A stretch of DNA of 9,417 bases from Microcaldota archaeon (GCA_030666035.1 DAOUYQ010000017.1:1-9417); one strand, 5' to 3'. Counted from the stretch's first letter, positions 1 to 7,363 are shown. A program made the numbers and translations. The notes: generated by a model from the sequence alone, not told the origin.

Positions 1-432
1 CTTGCCAATAATCTTCACCGTATCTGCTTCGCAGCTTTCTATGTTATGGGAATAAAGTGCATTGAACAATACACCTTTCTCACCCTGCACCAGTGGAGTT
101 AACCACACAGCTTCCCCCTCTTCAAAAAGCGAGAAATGGCTACTGTTTAATTGGATAAACGCATCACTGTGCACTCCTGCTTCCGCGAATTCGTTTTTAT
201 ATTCCTCCAATGGGAATTCCCATTCCCCCTCTTTTTCCACCGCCCTTATTTTTGCAACCGCTACAGCCCCTTCTCCACTTACCGTGATTAATTTCTTCCC
301 ACTACCTGTTTCAGGTACTAGGGATGCGCTTTCCCCCACTTCTTCTCCAGGAACCAATTCTTCCGGCTGCTCTTCAGGTGCAATGCACCCAAAAGCAAGA
401 ATCAGGAGGATTCCAACAACCAGATATCTCAT
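1..432 (-). CDS. predicted lipoprotein, unknown function (partial, C-terminus off the left edge)
   Basis: The 144 visible residues begin MRYLVVGILLILAFGC, a short basic n-region and hydrophobic core ending in a lipobox-like AFGC at residues 13-16. This predicts lipid attachment at Cys16 and a location outside the membrane. Residues 19-40 are a Glu/Pro-rich spacer, and residues 45-144 look like a folded, mostly beta domain (around ITVSGEGAVAVAKIRAVEK). I recognise no family, and the end of the protein is outside the window. The start at 432 is chosen because the signal sequence begins there. No Shine-Dalgarno motif precedes it, and a TATA-like element about 25-30 bases upstream would fit a leaderless or near-leaderless transcript. 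It is divergent from gatD. The opposite strand is also open through this region as an in-frame extension of gatD, but that reading has no family resemblance, so I take the minus strand as coding. Confidence 0.72.
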   Translation of the reverse strand, partial: MRYLVVGILLILAFGCIAPEEQPEELVPGEEVGESASLVPETGSGKKLITVSGEGAVAVAKIRAVEKEGEWEFPLEEYKNEFAEAGVHSDAFIQLNSSHFSLFEEGEAVWLTPLVQGEKGVLFNALYSHNIESCEADTVKIIGK

Positions 433-454
433 GAGTTTTATTTCCCCAGAACCC

Positions 455-464
455 CTTAAAAACC
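455..464. promoter_or_regulatory. TATA-like element in the gatD/lipoprotein divergent gap
   Basis: CCTTAAAAAC lies in the 64-base gap between two divergent starts. Read forward it is about 39 bases from the gatD ATG, giving a short leader. Read in reverse (GTTTTTAAGG) it sits about 27 bases from the lipoprotein ATG, giving a leaderless start. It may serve one or both genes. The assignment rests on composition and spacing only. Confidence 0.4.
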
Positions 465-496
465 TTCTAGAATATAGACTCTCGGTGTTCTTTAGT

Positions 497-1759
497 ATGA
501 AGTTAAAGCGCGTTAAACTGCACAAAAAAGGAATCACATATGAAGGATTTATCCTTCCCCAATCCAATGACAAAACAATAGTCCTAAAATTGGAAAATGG
601 CTACAACATCGGCCTCTCCAAAGAAGGAACAAGCATAGAAGAACTGGGGGAAGTAGAAGTACTGCAGCAAGCCGCAGAAGTCTCCCAAAAAATAGGGGAC
701 ATCGCAATTCTTTCCATGGGAGGCACAGTATGCTCAAGAGTAGAATACAAAACAGGTGCAGTATTCCCAAGTACCAACCCGGCCGACTTGCTGCGCAATT
801 TGCCAGAGTTAGAAAAAATCACCAGCTTCCACACCAAATCCCTCTTTGCAATGCTTTCTGAGGACATGTCCCCGCAGCATTGGGCTATTGCCGCAGAGGC
901 AGTAAAATCAGAAATCGAGCAGGGAGTAAAAGGAGTAGTAATCCTCCACGGAACAGACACAATGCATTATTCCAGTGCGGCCCTCTCCTATATGCTTCAG
1001 GACACTCCAGTCCCGGTAGTGTTTGTAGGTGCCCAAAGAAGCCCGGACCGCCCCTCCACAGATGCCCGGCTCAATATCCTCAACGCTGCATACCTTGCAA
1101 AGGAAGGCCCGATTGCAGAAGTGGGAGTATGCATGCATGCAACAACCAACGACACTTATTGTTATTATCATAGGGGGACAAAAGTGCGCAAAATGCACAC
1201 TTCTGCAAGAGCCGCATTCAGGTCCATTAACAGCCTCCCCCTTGCAAAAGCCGATTTTTCAAAAGAAGAAATCAAGCCCCTGAGAAGTTACCATGAGCGA
1301 GGGGGACAACTCAAATTTAATAATGCAATAAATGGCAATGTTGCTTTAATTTATTCACATCCAGGGCTGAAACCCAAGCTTGTGGATTCATTGGCAGAAT
1401 ATGATGGGGTGGTTTTTGCAGGAACAGGCCTTGGGCATGTTGCCACAAACGCATTCAATGCTCCAAATGTGCTGAGTGTTTTGCCTGAAATTAAAGCCCT
1501 TTCTGATTCAGGAATCCCAGTAGTAATGGCCAGCCAGTGCATTTATGGAAGGGTAAACCTGAATATCTATACTGCAGGAAGGCTCCTCCAGGACGCAGGG
1601 GTAATCGGGAGCGGGGCAGACTGGACCCCTGAGGCAGCCTATGCAAAGCTCTGCTGGGTGCTTGGCCATGAAAAGGACCCCAAAAAAGTAGCAGCGGAAA
1701 TGATGATGCCGATTGCAGGGGAAATTTCTTCCAAGAGCGGAATTGAGGAGGTGGACTAA
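497..1759 (+). CDS. gatD: Glu-tRNA(Gln) amidotransferase subunit D (asparaginase-like)
   Basis: GatD releases ammonia from glutamine or asparagine for GatE, which uses it to convert Glu-tRNA(Gln) to Gln-tRNA(Gln) in the cytoplasm. The 420-residue protein has the short N-terminal GatD barrel (about 1-60), then the L-asparaginase domain. The first catalytic threonine is in GGT at 75-77, the second Thr-Asp pair is in HGTDT at 151-155, and the catalytic lysine is in the VRKMHTS stretch near 232, inside a typical RGTKVRKMHTS motif. A C-terminal asparaginase lobe with GTGLGH at 309-314 follows. Length is normal for archaeal GatD. The frame is open back to position 62, but those residues have no GatD similarity and lie antisense to the lipoprotein, so the ATG at 497, where MKLKRVKLHKKG matches the family start, is preferred. 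The gene is one base from gatE. Confidence 0.97.
   Translation: MKLKRVKLHKKGITYEGFILPQSNDKTIVLKLENGYNIGLSKEGTSIEELGEVEVLQQAAEVSQKIGDIAILSMGGTVCSRVEYKTGAVFPSTNPADLLRNLPELEKITSFHTKSLFAMLSEDMSPQHWAIAAEAVKSEIEQGVKGVVILHGTDTMHYSSAALSYMLQDTPVPVVFVGAQRSPDRPSTDARLNILNAAYLAKEGPIAEVGVCMHATTNDTYCYYHRGTKVRKMHTSARAAFRSINSLPLAKADFSKEEIKPLRSYHERGGQLKFNNAINGNVALIYSHPGLKPKLVDSLAEYDGVVFAGTGLGHVATNAFNAPNVLSVLPEIKALSDSGIPVVMASQCIYGRVNLNIYTAGRLLQDAGVIGSGADWTPEAAYAKLCWVLGHEKDPKKVAAEMMMPIAGEISSKSGIEEVD
1745..1753 (+). promoter_or_regulatory. strong Shine-Dalgarno site fixing the gatE start
   Basis: GAGGAGGTG lies inside the last codons of gatD, seven bases before the ATG at 1761. It supports that ATG over the longer in-frame opening at 1713 and implies translation of gatE from the gatD transcript. 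Confidence 0.85.
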
Positions 1760-1760
1760 A

Positions 1761-3557
1761 ATGAGCCAAACTCCTCAACTCAAATGCGGAATAGAAATCC
1801 ACCAGCGCCTGGATACTGGAAAGCTTTTCTGCCGCTGCCCCTCAGTTCTGGCTGTTGATGAAGCGCCAGACCAAATAATAATCCGCAACCTCCGCGCAAG
1901 CGAATCTGAAATGGGGGAACTGGACCGCGCTGCACGCTTAGAGCAGGAGAAGCAGCTGGATTTTGAGTATGATCTTTTCAAAAAAGACTGCTGCCTTGTA
2001 GAAGAGGATGAAGAGCCACCCCACCCAATAGACAACGTCGCGCTTTTAGTTGTGCTGGGAATCTGCACCCAGCTTAATATGCGCATAGTTGACCAGATTC
2101 ACATAATGAGGAAAATAGTGGTGGATGGAAGCAATACCTCTGGATTCCAGCGCACTGCCCTGGTTGCTACAGATGGATACATGGAAACTTCCCAAGGAAA
2201 AGTAGGAATAGATGCTGTAGCAATAGAAGAGGAGAGCGCAGGCATAATTGAAACAAAAAAGAGCGGAATGAAGCACTACCGCCTAGACCGCCTTGGAATC
2301 CCATTAATTGAGCTTGCAACCTCCCCGGATATTGTAAGCGGAGAGCACTGCAGGGAAGTTGCAGAAAAAATCGGGATGATTCTGCGTGCAACCGGAAAAG
2401 CTGCCCGCGGGCTTGGAACAATCCGCCAGGATGTTAATATTTCCATTCCCGAAGGCGCAAGAGTAGAAATAAAAGGCGTGCAAGACCTAAAACTAATCCC
2501 AAAAATAGTTGAGATTGAAGTAAACCGGCAAAAAGCCATCCTGGAAATTCTCAAGAAACTAAAGGAAGTTCCTGCAGAAGAAAACCCGCGCATAGTGGAC
2601 CTGAGCCGCATCTTTTCCAACACAAGCTCATCATTTATTAACCGCGGCCTGCTTGCAGGGCAGAGGGTAATGGGCTTTGTGCTAGCGGGGCACAAAGGAA
2701 TCCTTGGGACCGAAATCCAGCCCGGAAAAAGATACGGAACCGAGCTTGCAGACTATGCAAAAACCGCAGGCCTAAAAGGAATAATCCACAGCGATGAGAA
2801 CCTCTTGGATTATGGAATACGTGAAGAAGAATCTTCAAAAATGCAAGAAGAGCTCAAAGCAAAAGAAGAAGATGCATTCGTGATTGTGCTTGCAGAAGAA
2901 GGGCAAGGAAGAATGGCCCTTGCAAGGGTTGCAGAGCGCGCATCCCTCCGTGAAATCCCGGGCCAGACAAGAAAGGTAAACCCGGATGGAACCAGTTCCT
3001 ATATGCGCCCGCTCCCCGGAAAAGCCCGCATGTACCCTGAAACAGATATCCATGCAATAGAGGTTACCGAAGGCTTGCTGGATGAGGCAAGAAAACATAT
3101 TGGAGAAGGATTGGAAGCAAAGCAAAAGAAACTTGAAGAACTCCTCAACCCGGAAATGGCAAAGAGAATGCTAAAATCCAGGCACCTCAAAACATTTGAA
3201 AAGCTAATAGGGATGGGAGTAGAGCCCATGCTTGCAGCAACCACCCTTGAAGACACTATTGTTGCACTCAGGCGAGAAGGAGTAGAAATCAAGCACCTGG
3301 ACAAAACAATGGAGGGCCTGTTTTCCCATTACCTAAACGGGGAATTCGTAAAATCCGCAATAATTGAAATCCTCCCGGAAATGGCAGAAGGTATCCCAGT
3401 GGAAGAGGTGCTCAAAAACCGCCAGCTCCACAAAATCTCAGGGGAAGAGCTCAAAAAACTCATATTAGAGCACAACAAAAACATGGGGGAGATTATGAAG
3501 AATTACCGCTTAAGGGTAGATGCAAAAGAAGTAAAAGAGCTAATAAAAACGCTCTAA
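1761..3557 (+). CDS. gatE: Glu-tRNA(Gln) amidotransferase subunit E
   Basis: GatE is the tRNA-binding kinase/amidotransferase subunit that phosphorylates the Glu of misacylated Glu-tRNA(Gln) and amidates it with ammonia from GatD. The 598-residue protein starts with the GatB/GatE signature KCGIEIHQRLDTGKLFCRCP (8-27). The cradle domain includes DGSNTSGFQR (122-131), GLGTIRQDVNISI (217-229) and RPLPGKARMYPETDI (416-430). Between these, about 285-400, is the GAD-type insertion shared with bacterial AspRS, which separates GatE from GatB. The C-terminal region (about 440-598) is the helical plus YqeY-like tail that holds the tRNA. Length is close to the usual 600-630 residues. It is co-transcribed with gatD. 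No oligo-T terminator is evident in the 38 bases to the convergent neighbour. Confidence 0.97.
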   Translation: MSQTPQLKCGIEIHQRLDTGKLFCRCPSVLAVDEAPDQIIIRNLRASESEMGELDRAARLEQEKQLDFEYDLFKKDCCLVEEDEEPPHPIDNVALLVVLGICTQLNMRIVDQIHIMRKIVVDGSNTSGFQRTALVATDGYMETSQGKVGIDAVAIEEESAGIIETKKSGMKHYRLDRLGIPLIELATSPDIVSGEHCREVAEKIGMILRATGKAARGLGTIRQDVNISIPEGARVEIKGVQDLKLIPKIVEIEVNRQKAILEILKKLKEVPAEENPRIVDLSRIFSNTSSSFINRGLLAGQRVMGFVLAGHKGILGTEIQPGKRYGTELADYAKTAGLKGIIHSDENLLDYGIREEESSKMQEELKAKEEDAFVIVLAEEGQGRMALARVAERASLREIPGQTRKVNPDGTSSYMRPLPGKARMYPETDIHAIEVTEGLLDEARKHIGEGLEAKQKKLEELLNPEMAKRMLKSRHLKTFEKLIGMGVEPMLAATTLEDTIVALRREGVEIKHLDKTMEGLFSHYLNGEFVKSAIIEILPEMAEGIPVEEVLKNRQLHKISGEELKKLILEHNKNMGEIMKNYRLRVDAKEVKELIKTL

Positions 3558-3595
3558 TACTCCAAAATTGCCATTACATTAGGGCGGGGAGCAAG

Positions 3596-4915
3596 TCACC
3601 TGGAGAGGAGCTTTATTGTCTCATCAACATCAGTGGAGAGCCGCGCAGAATGCACAAGTGCAACCTCTTTCAAAACCTCATTTGGCACATTGTCCGGCTT
3701 GTATCCTTTTTTCCGCACAAACCGCAGAATCTCATCAGATACGGTTTTCTTTTCCCGGAGCATTTTGGAAATAGTTTTTAACTTTTTCATGTTTTTTCTT
3801 TTTGCATTCTTCACTACAAAATTGAAAAGTGCAGAGCAATAATTATGCACCCTCCTGCTCTCAAACCCGCGGAGTGTAGAGCGTTTTTCAACAGATTTAA
3901 CTCTGGAAAAAGGGGGCAAATAAACAACATCTCCCTCCCGCTTAAACGGCTCCTTTAGCCCAATATCCGAAGGCACCATCTGAAGATTCTGGCTCTTGAT
4001 TGTGTTTAATGCAAGCTTGAGAAGGTATGCAGTGGAAAAAATGTAAGATGGATGGTTCATGTCTGTCCCCCGATACTCAGTAGTCCCCACCCTGTTTATG
4101 CGAACTGAGCCCCACATGAACCTGAGGTTGGAGCGTTTGAGGACTTTGGGCGGAAGATTCATTCCCTTGGAGTGCAGTATGGCTAAAAAGGCATCTTTTC
4201 TTTCTGCAGAGATGTTCCTAAGGTCCGCCAGAGTGTATTCATAATTGGGAAGCCCCCCAAACATTGGATGCTCAGCATATAGCCCGTATATCCTCCTGCC
4301 CCCTTCTTCCAGCACCATATCCCGGTAGAGAAGTGTCCTTGCATCTTTTGCAAAATGCTCCCCTTCGATAAAGGGGGAAGACTGGCAAAAAGTAATGCAT
4401 GCCGGGTCTGCTGCAATTAAGAAGTTATATTGATTGAGGAATATCTCCCGTGCCTTAGAATAGCGGAGACGGCGCAGCTGGGTAGTGCTTTTTTCCACAA
4501 GCCCCCTTGGAAGCGAATAGTGAAAATGAAATGCACAGATACGAATTGCCCTGGAAAACTTCTGCTTTCCAAGAAACTTTGCCTGCATATCATACCATGG
4601 ATTCTTTCTCATCTTTGGCCTGGATTTGGCAGGATAGCAGGTGAGCGGAAGCAATTTTATTCCCTGCCCCGAGCACAAATCGATGGTAGTTCTAAGGTTC
4701 TCCAGGTAGCGAAGCTCAACTTTTTTCAGCTTCCTGCCAGGATATGCTCCGATTTCAAGCATTGAGTAAAACACTTCTTTTCGTAAATGGCTGTGAATCC
4801 TCTTCTTATCCTTGAGCAAATCAATTACATCATCCGCTTTATGCACGAGGTTTCCTTCCTCGTCTATTGTAAAAAATTCTGTTTCAAAACCAAATGTAGG
4901 AAATTTCCCAGGCAT
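3596..4915 (-). CDS. GCS2-family carboxylate-amine ligase (glutamate-cysteine ligase-like)
   Basis: The 439-residue protein resembles the GCS2 / YbdK family, whose members join the glutamate side-chain carboxylate to an amine with ATP; in haloarchaea such an enzyme makes gamma-glutamylcysteine. Visible features are the N-terminal FGFETEFFTIDEEG (8-21), matching the family's opening with metal-binding acidic residues at E11/E13; the AFHFHYS motif (128-134), equivalent to the family HxH; GLYAEHP (211-217); and RVGTTEYRGTD (275-285), matching the conserved Arg/Glu strand of the substrate site. The C-terminus (about 365-439) is helical and basic. The true substrate cannot be read from sequence; a peptide or polyamine ligase is as possible as thiol synthesis. 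Start at 4915: there is no Shine-Dalgarno, but a TATA-like box about 26 bases upstream suggests leaderless initiation. Convergent with gatE, and divergent from the L11 fragment across a hairpin cluster. Confidence 0.85.
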   Translation of the reverse strand: MPGKFPTFGFETEFFTIDEEGNLVHKADDVIDLLKDKKRIHSHLRKEVFYSMLEIGAYPGRKLKKVELRYLENLRTTIDLCSGQGIKLLPLTCYPAKSRPKMRKNPWYDMQAKFLGKQKFSRAIRICAFHFHYSLPRGLVEKSTTQLRRLRYSKAREIFLNQYNFLIAADPACITFCQSSPFIEGEHFAKDARTLLYRDMVLEEGGRRIYGLYAEHPMFGGLPNYEYTLADLRNISAERKDAFLAILHSKGMNLPPKVLKRSNLRFMWGSVRINRVGTTEYRGTDMNHPSYIFSTAYLLKLALNTIKSQNLQMVPSDIGLKEPFKREGDVVYLPPFSRVKSVEKRSTLRGFESRRVHNYCSALFNFVVKNAKRKNMKKLKTISKMLREKKTVSDEILRFVRKKGYKPDNVPNEVLKEVALVHSARLSTDVDETIKLLSR

Positions 4916-4935
4916 TATAGCTTATTATTTCTGAG

Positions 4936-4946
4936 CCTTTTATTTG
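4936..4946 (-). promoter_or_regulatory. TATA-like box for the GCS2-family gene
   Basis: Reverse-strand CAAATAAAAGG is centred about 26 bases before the ATG at 4915, the spacing expected if transcription begins at or next to the start codon. It lies just outside the hairpin cluster. Called by composition and spacing. Confidence 0.45.
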
Positions 4947-4950
4947 TTTG

Positions 4951-5123
4951 CAATAAGAAAAAACCATGGTTTTGCTTGTTGATTGGAAATTTAAAAATTT
5001 CCAAAGTTGATTGAACTTCTATTCGAAGTTCTGTGTGGCATCCTGCCACATCTCTCCAGCGAAGCTAGAGATCAAAGCGGACAAAATATCTTTTGTCCCG
5101 AACAAATTTTTGCAAATTTGTTC
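4951..5123. repeat. cluster of seven tandem inverted repeats (hairpins) of different sequence
   Basis: Seven inverted repeats follow one another with little between them. (1) 4951-4981, imperfect, around the palindrome AAAACCATGGTTTT at 4960-4973. (2) 4983-5004, 10-base arms TTGGAAATTT / AAATTTCCAA, 2-base spacer. (3) 5013-5031, arms GAACTTC / GAAGTTC, 5-base loop. (4) 5034-5050, arms TGTGGCA / TGCCACA, loop TCC. (5) 5050-5072, outer arms ATCTCT / AGAGAT, inner AGC-GAA-GCT, with a 2-base bulge. (6) 5079-5098, arms GGACAAAA / TTTTGTCC, loop TATC. (7) 5100-5123, 10-base arms GAACAAATTT / AAATTTGTTC, loop TTGC, followed by TTTT. About three quarters of the 173 bases are in arms, and no arm sequence is shared between hairpins. 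It fills the divergent gap between the GCS2-family gene and the L11 fragment. It could be a dispersed palindromic element, a structured RNA or a boundary/terminator; the sequence alone does not decide. Confidence 0.9.
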
Positions 5124-5153
5124 TTTTGAAGCGAATCCAGGCACATGCAAACC

Positions 5154-5168
5154 CTTTAAAATTATATT
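5154..5168 (+). promoter_or_regulatory. TATA-like promoter for the L11-fragment/propeller pair
   Basis: CTTTAAAATTATATT lies 38-52 bases before the ATG at 5206 and 30 bases beyond the last hairpin, which would give a short leader. No good Shine-Dalgarno lies between it and the start. Called by composition and spacing. Confidence 0.45.
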
Positions 5169-5205
5169 AAGAAAATAGAGAAGTATAGCGTAGAGTTGAT
5201 GTGTG

Positions 5206-5481
5206 ATGGCAGAAAAAACAACCGACTTAATCAAAAAAGAAGCCGGAGTCCAGAAAGGAACCGGAGACAAAGAGAAAGTAGGGGATATCTCATTGGAGAA
5301 GCTAATTGGAGTAGCTAAAAAAATGCAGGATAAATCTCTTGGAAAAACTCTCAGGGATACAGTAAAAGAAGCAGCAGGAAGCTGCAACAGCATGGGAATA
5401 ACAATTGACGGGAAAGACCCAAGAACAGTTATTCGTGAGCTTGATGATGGAAAGCACGATTCACTAATGGCGGGCAAATGA
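5206..5481 (+). CDS. rpl11: ribosomal protein L11 (uL11), C-terminal rRNA-binding part only
   Basis: The 91-residue product aligns with the second half of archaeal L11. TTDLIKKE (5-12) matches the inter-domain TTALIKKE of full-length L11. VGDISLEKLIGVAKK (25-39), then SCNSMGITIDGKDPR (59-73) and ELDDGKHD (78-85), match the C-terminal domain that binds the 23S GTPase-associated region. The usual protein is about 160 residues; here the whole N-terminal domain, which faces L10/L12 and the elongation factors, is absent. An in-frame TGA at 5197-5199 closes the frame just upstream, and no remnant of the missing domain is visible in the 290-base gap. The start is ATG 5206; an adjacent in-frame GTG at 5203 would add one residue. 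The conserved surface is intact, so a functional short protein is plausible, either a paralogue or a shortened L11. Its stop overlaps the next start. Confidence 0.85.
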   Translation: MAEKTTDLIKKEAGVQKGTGDKEKVGDISLEKLIGVAKKMQDKSLGKTLRDTVKEAAGSCNSMGITIDGKDPRTVIRELDDGKHDSLMAGK

Positions 5482-7106
5482 AACTGGCTATACTCCTCCT
5501 CTTGGTGCTTTCTCTCTCTTTTGCAGGGGAGTTATGGAAGGTTGATACCGGAGCAGCGGTTGGCACCCAACCCCTCATTTATGGCTCACGCGTTATTGTG
5601 GGCACAGCTGCCGGCAAGGTCTATTCAATTGAGCCCCCATTTGTGAAATGGTCATATAATGCAATGAGCCCGGTTGTTTCTGAGCCTGTTTCTTTCGGGG
5701 ACAAAATTATAATCCCAACAGAAAATAAAATCATTGCGCTCAATCAATATGGGGCACTTCAGTGGGAGACCGAACTTCCAGGCATAAGCGGGGTAGCAGT
5801 TTCAGACAAAATTTATGTGTCAGACCAGAATGGAATCCAGGCACTTAATGCAGATGGTTCCCTTGCATGGAATTTTGCCCCGGGTTCAGAAGAGGAGACC
5901 CTATCATATAAACAGACTGAATATTTCGTAACCCGGCCACTTGCAACCCCCAGCTATATAATTTTTGGATATGAAGATTATCTCTATACAATCCGGACAA
6001 CGGGCGTTTTCTTCTGGAAAAGCCGGATAGGGCATACCTGGGATACTCCCCCCACCCTGGTGGCAAATACCCTTTATGCCGGAACAAGTGAAGGGCTCCT
6101 TTACGGCCTTGATATGTTCAATGGAAACGTGAAATCAAAAGTCAATGTTTTTGAGCAGATAAGCACAACTCCAATAGAGCACCAGGGCAAAATATTTATC
6201 GGCACTTCCAGCAACCATCTTTATGCAATTTATGAAAATGAGGTTATGTGGTCTGTAGAACTTGATGGAAAAGCCACAAGGAAAATGTTTCTTTCTGATT
6301 CAGCAGATGCCCTCTACCTTACCACAACCAAAAGCCTTTATGCAATCTCTCCGGTGGATGGCACGGTTTTTTTCAAAAGGTCTTTTGTGGACTGGCCAAG
6401 CCCCCCAACATATTTCAATGGCCAGATTATTGTAGGAACCGAAGAGGGGAGAGTTTATGGAATAGATTCCTCCAAGGCTTGCAGTATTCTTTCTCCGGAA
6501 ATGGATGCACAGATTGGTGATGCAGACCTTACTGTTTCCGGGCTCGGATATTCAAAATATGGAAATCCCCTAACCCAGTTGAGGATAAATGAAGGCGAAT
6601 GGATATCCTTTAATGAAACGGAATGGAATTACAACCTTGATCCATCCATTTATCCATATGGGCTTCTCGAGTTGGAGTGCAAAGTTTCCGATTCCACTGG
6701 AACTGAAACCGAGCCATATACTTTGCTTTCGCTTGTGCATGTTGCTGAAGCCGCGCCTGCTTTAATGTCAATTACTTACCCCTCCCAGGTGCGTGCAAAC
6801 ACTGAATTTGAAATAATTATCACTGATTCAAGGGGGCTTCCGCTCAATGGAGTAAAAATAACTGCCGGAGGCCAAAAACTCAATGCTGATGGAACCATCA
6901 CACTTTCACTTCCACCCGGTTCCCAGATTGTAAAAGTTGAACGCTCAGGATACCAGAGCCAAGAATTCACAATCGATTCAAAGGATGAGCCTACTCTTGC
7001 ATATGCTGCAGGCGGACTTTTTGTAATAGGCCTGATAGTATACATCTATCTTGTAGTTATAAGAAAGAAGAAAAAGAAGAAATTAATAATAAAAGAAAAG
7101 CACTAA
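5478..7106 (+). CDS. membrane-anchored PQQ-like beta-propeller surface protein
   Basis: The 542-residue protein has a signal peptide (1-16, probable cleavage after SFA) and a string of propeller blades of the PQQ/BamB type. Blade motifs of the form ALNxxGxLxW recur: VYSIEPPFVKW (48-58), IIALNQYGALQW (85-96), IQALNADGSLAW (120-131), LYTIRTTGVFFW (169-180), LYGLDMFNGNV (208-218), LYAIYENEVMW (248-258), LYAISPVDGTVFF (287-299) and VYGIDSS (326-332), so seven or eight blades. An Ig-like beta region (about 335-420) and a second small beta domain resembling carboxypeptidase-regulatory/PEGA folds (about 430-500, with SRGLPLNGVKI and LPPGSQIVKVERSGY) follow. A membrane helix (about 509-528) and a lysine run leave a short cytoplasmic tail. 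It is therefore an extracellular protein on one C-terminal anchor. No enzyme residues are evident, and binding or envelope assembly is inferred. Start ATG overlaps the L11-fragment stop as ATGA. Confidence 0.9.
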   Translation: MKLAILLLLVLSLSFAGELWKVDTGAAVGTQPLIYGSRVIVGTAAGKVYSIEPPFVKWSYNAMSPVVSEPVSFGDKIIIPTENKIIALNQYGALQWETELPGISGVAVSDKIYVSDQNGIQALNADGSLAWNFAPGSEEETLSYKQTEYFVTRPLATPSYIIFGYEDYLYTIRTTGVFFWKSRIGHTWDTPPTLVANTLYAGTSEGLLYGLDMFNGNVKSKVNVFEQISTTPIEHQGKIFIGTSSNHLYAIYENEVMWSVELDGKATRKMFLSDSADALYLTTTKSLYAISPVDGTVFFKRSFVDWPSPPTYFNGQIIVGTEEGRVYGIDSSKACSILSPEMDAQIGDADLTVSGLGYSKYGNPLTQLRINEGEWISFNETEWNYNLDPSIYPYGLLELECKVSDSTGTETEPYTLLSLVHVAEAAPALMSITYPSQVRANTEFEIIITDSRGLPLNGVKITAGGQKLNADGTITLSLPPGSQIVKVERSGYQSQEFTIDSKDEPTLAYAAGGLFVIGLIVYIYLVVIRKKKKKKLIIKEKH

Positions 7107-7351
7107 ATGCGGTCTACTCCTGAAACCTGAACCTGGCTTACATCCGGGAGCGCGGCGATTTTCTCTTCCAGTTCATCAAGGCCGCCAGCATCTTCCATTA
7201 TGAACGTGATTATGGCAGCGCTGAGCCCAAAGCCAATTGCTTCTTCCTCAATTTTAACTACCTTAACCAGCTCTTTGACTGCTTTTTTTACATCTTCCAG
7301 CTTTTCAGGGTTTTCCGGGAAAACCTTAATCGTTACTGCTACCTGTCCCAT
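7103..7351 (-). CDS. ef1B: translation elongation factor 1 beta (aEF-1B)
   Basis: EF-1 beta is the nucleotide-exchange factor that recharges EF-1 alpha with GTP during elongation. The 82-residue product has the short archaeal form: MGQVAVTIKVFPENPE at the start, KIEEEAIGFGLSAAIITFIM (about 33-52) matching the conserved IxxxPIAFGLKAL stretch, and a C-terminal VSQVQVSGVDRI strand. The same frame is open back to 7393, but those 14 codons are the out-of-frame reading of the zinc-ribbon gene. The inner ATG at 7351 has AAGGTG six bases upstream (7358-7363) and matches the family start. It lies ten bases after the zinc-ribbon stop, so the two form an operon. Its TAG overlaps the TAA of the convergent propeller gene by four bases (7103-7106). 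Confidence 0.94.
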   Translation of the reverse strand: MGQVAVTIKVFPENPEKLEDVKKAVKELVKVVKIEEEAIGFGLSAAIITFIMEDAGGLDELEEKIAALPDVSQVQVSGVDRI

Positions 7352-7357
7352 CTTAAG

Positions 7358-7363
7358 CACCTT
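7358..7363 (-). promoter_or_regulatory. Shine-Dalgarno deciding the EF-1 beta start
   Basis: Reverse-strand AAGGTG overlaps the zinc-ribbon stop codon and lies six bases before the ATG at 7351. It favours the inner start over the longer opening at 7393. Confidence 0.75.

Noticed and set aside
62..496. In-frame N-terminal extension of gatD
   Set aside because: It has no GatD similarity, lies antisense to the lipoprotein gene, and the family start matches the ATG at 497.
4951..5123. CRISPR array or simple tandem repeat
   Set aside because: The hairpin arms differ from one another, there are no direct repeats of constant length, and no cas genes are nearby.
5019..5477. Minus-strand opening across the hairpin cluster and L11 fragment
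   Set aside because: It is mostly antisense to the clearly recognisable L11 domain and begins inside it, so it is not a credible gene, although the open frame through the hairpins is curious.
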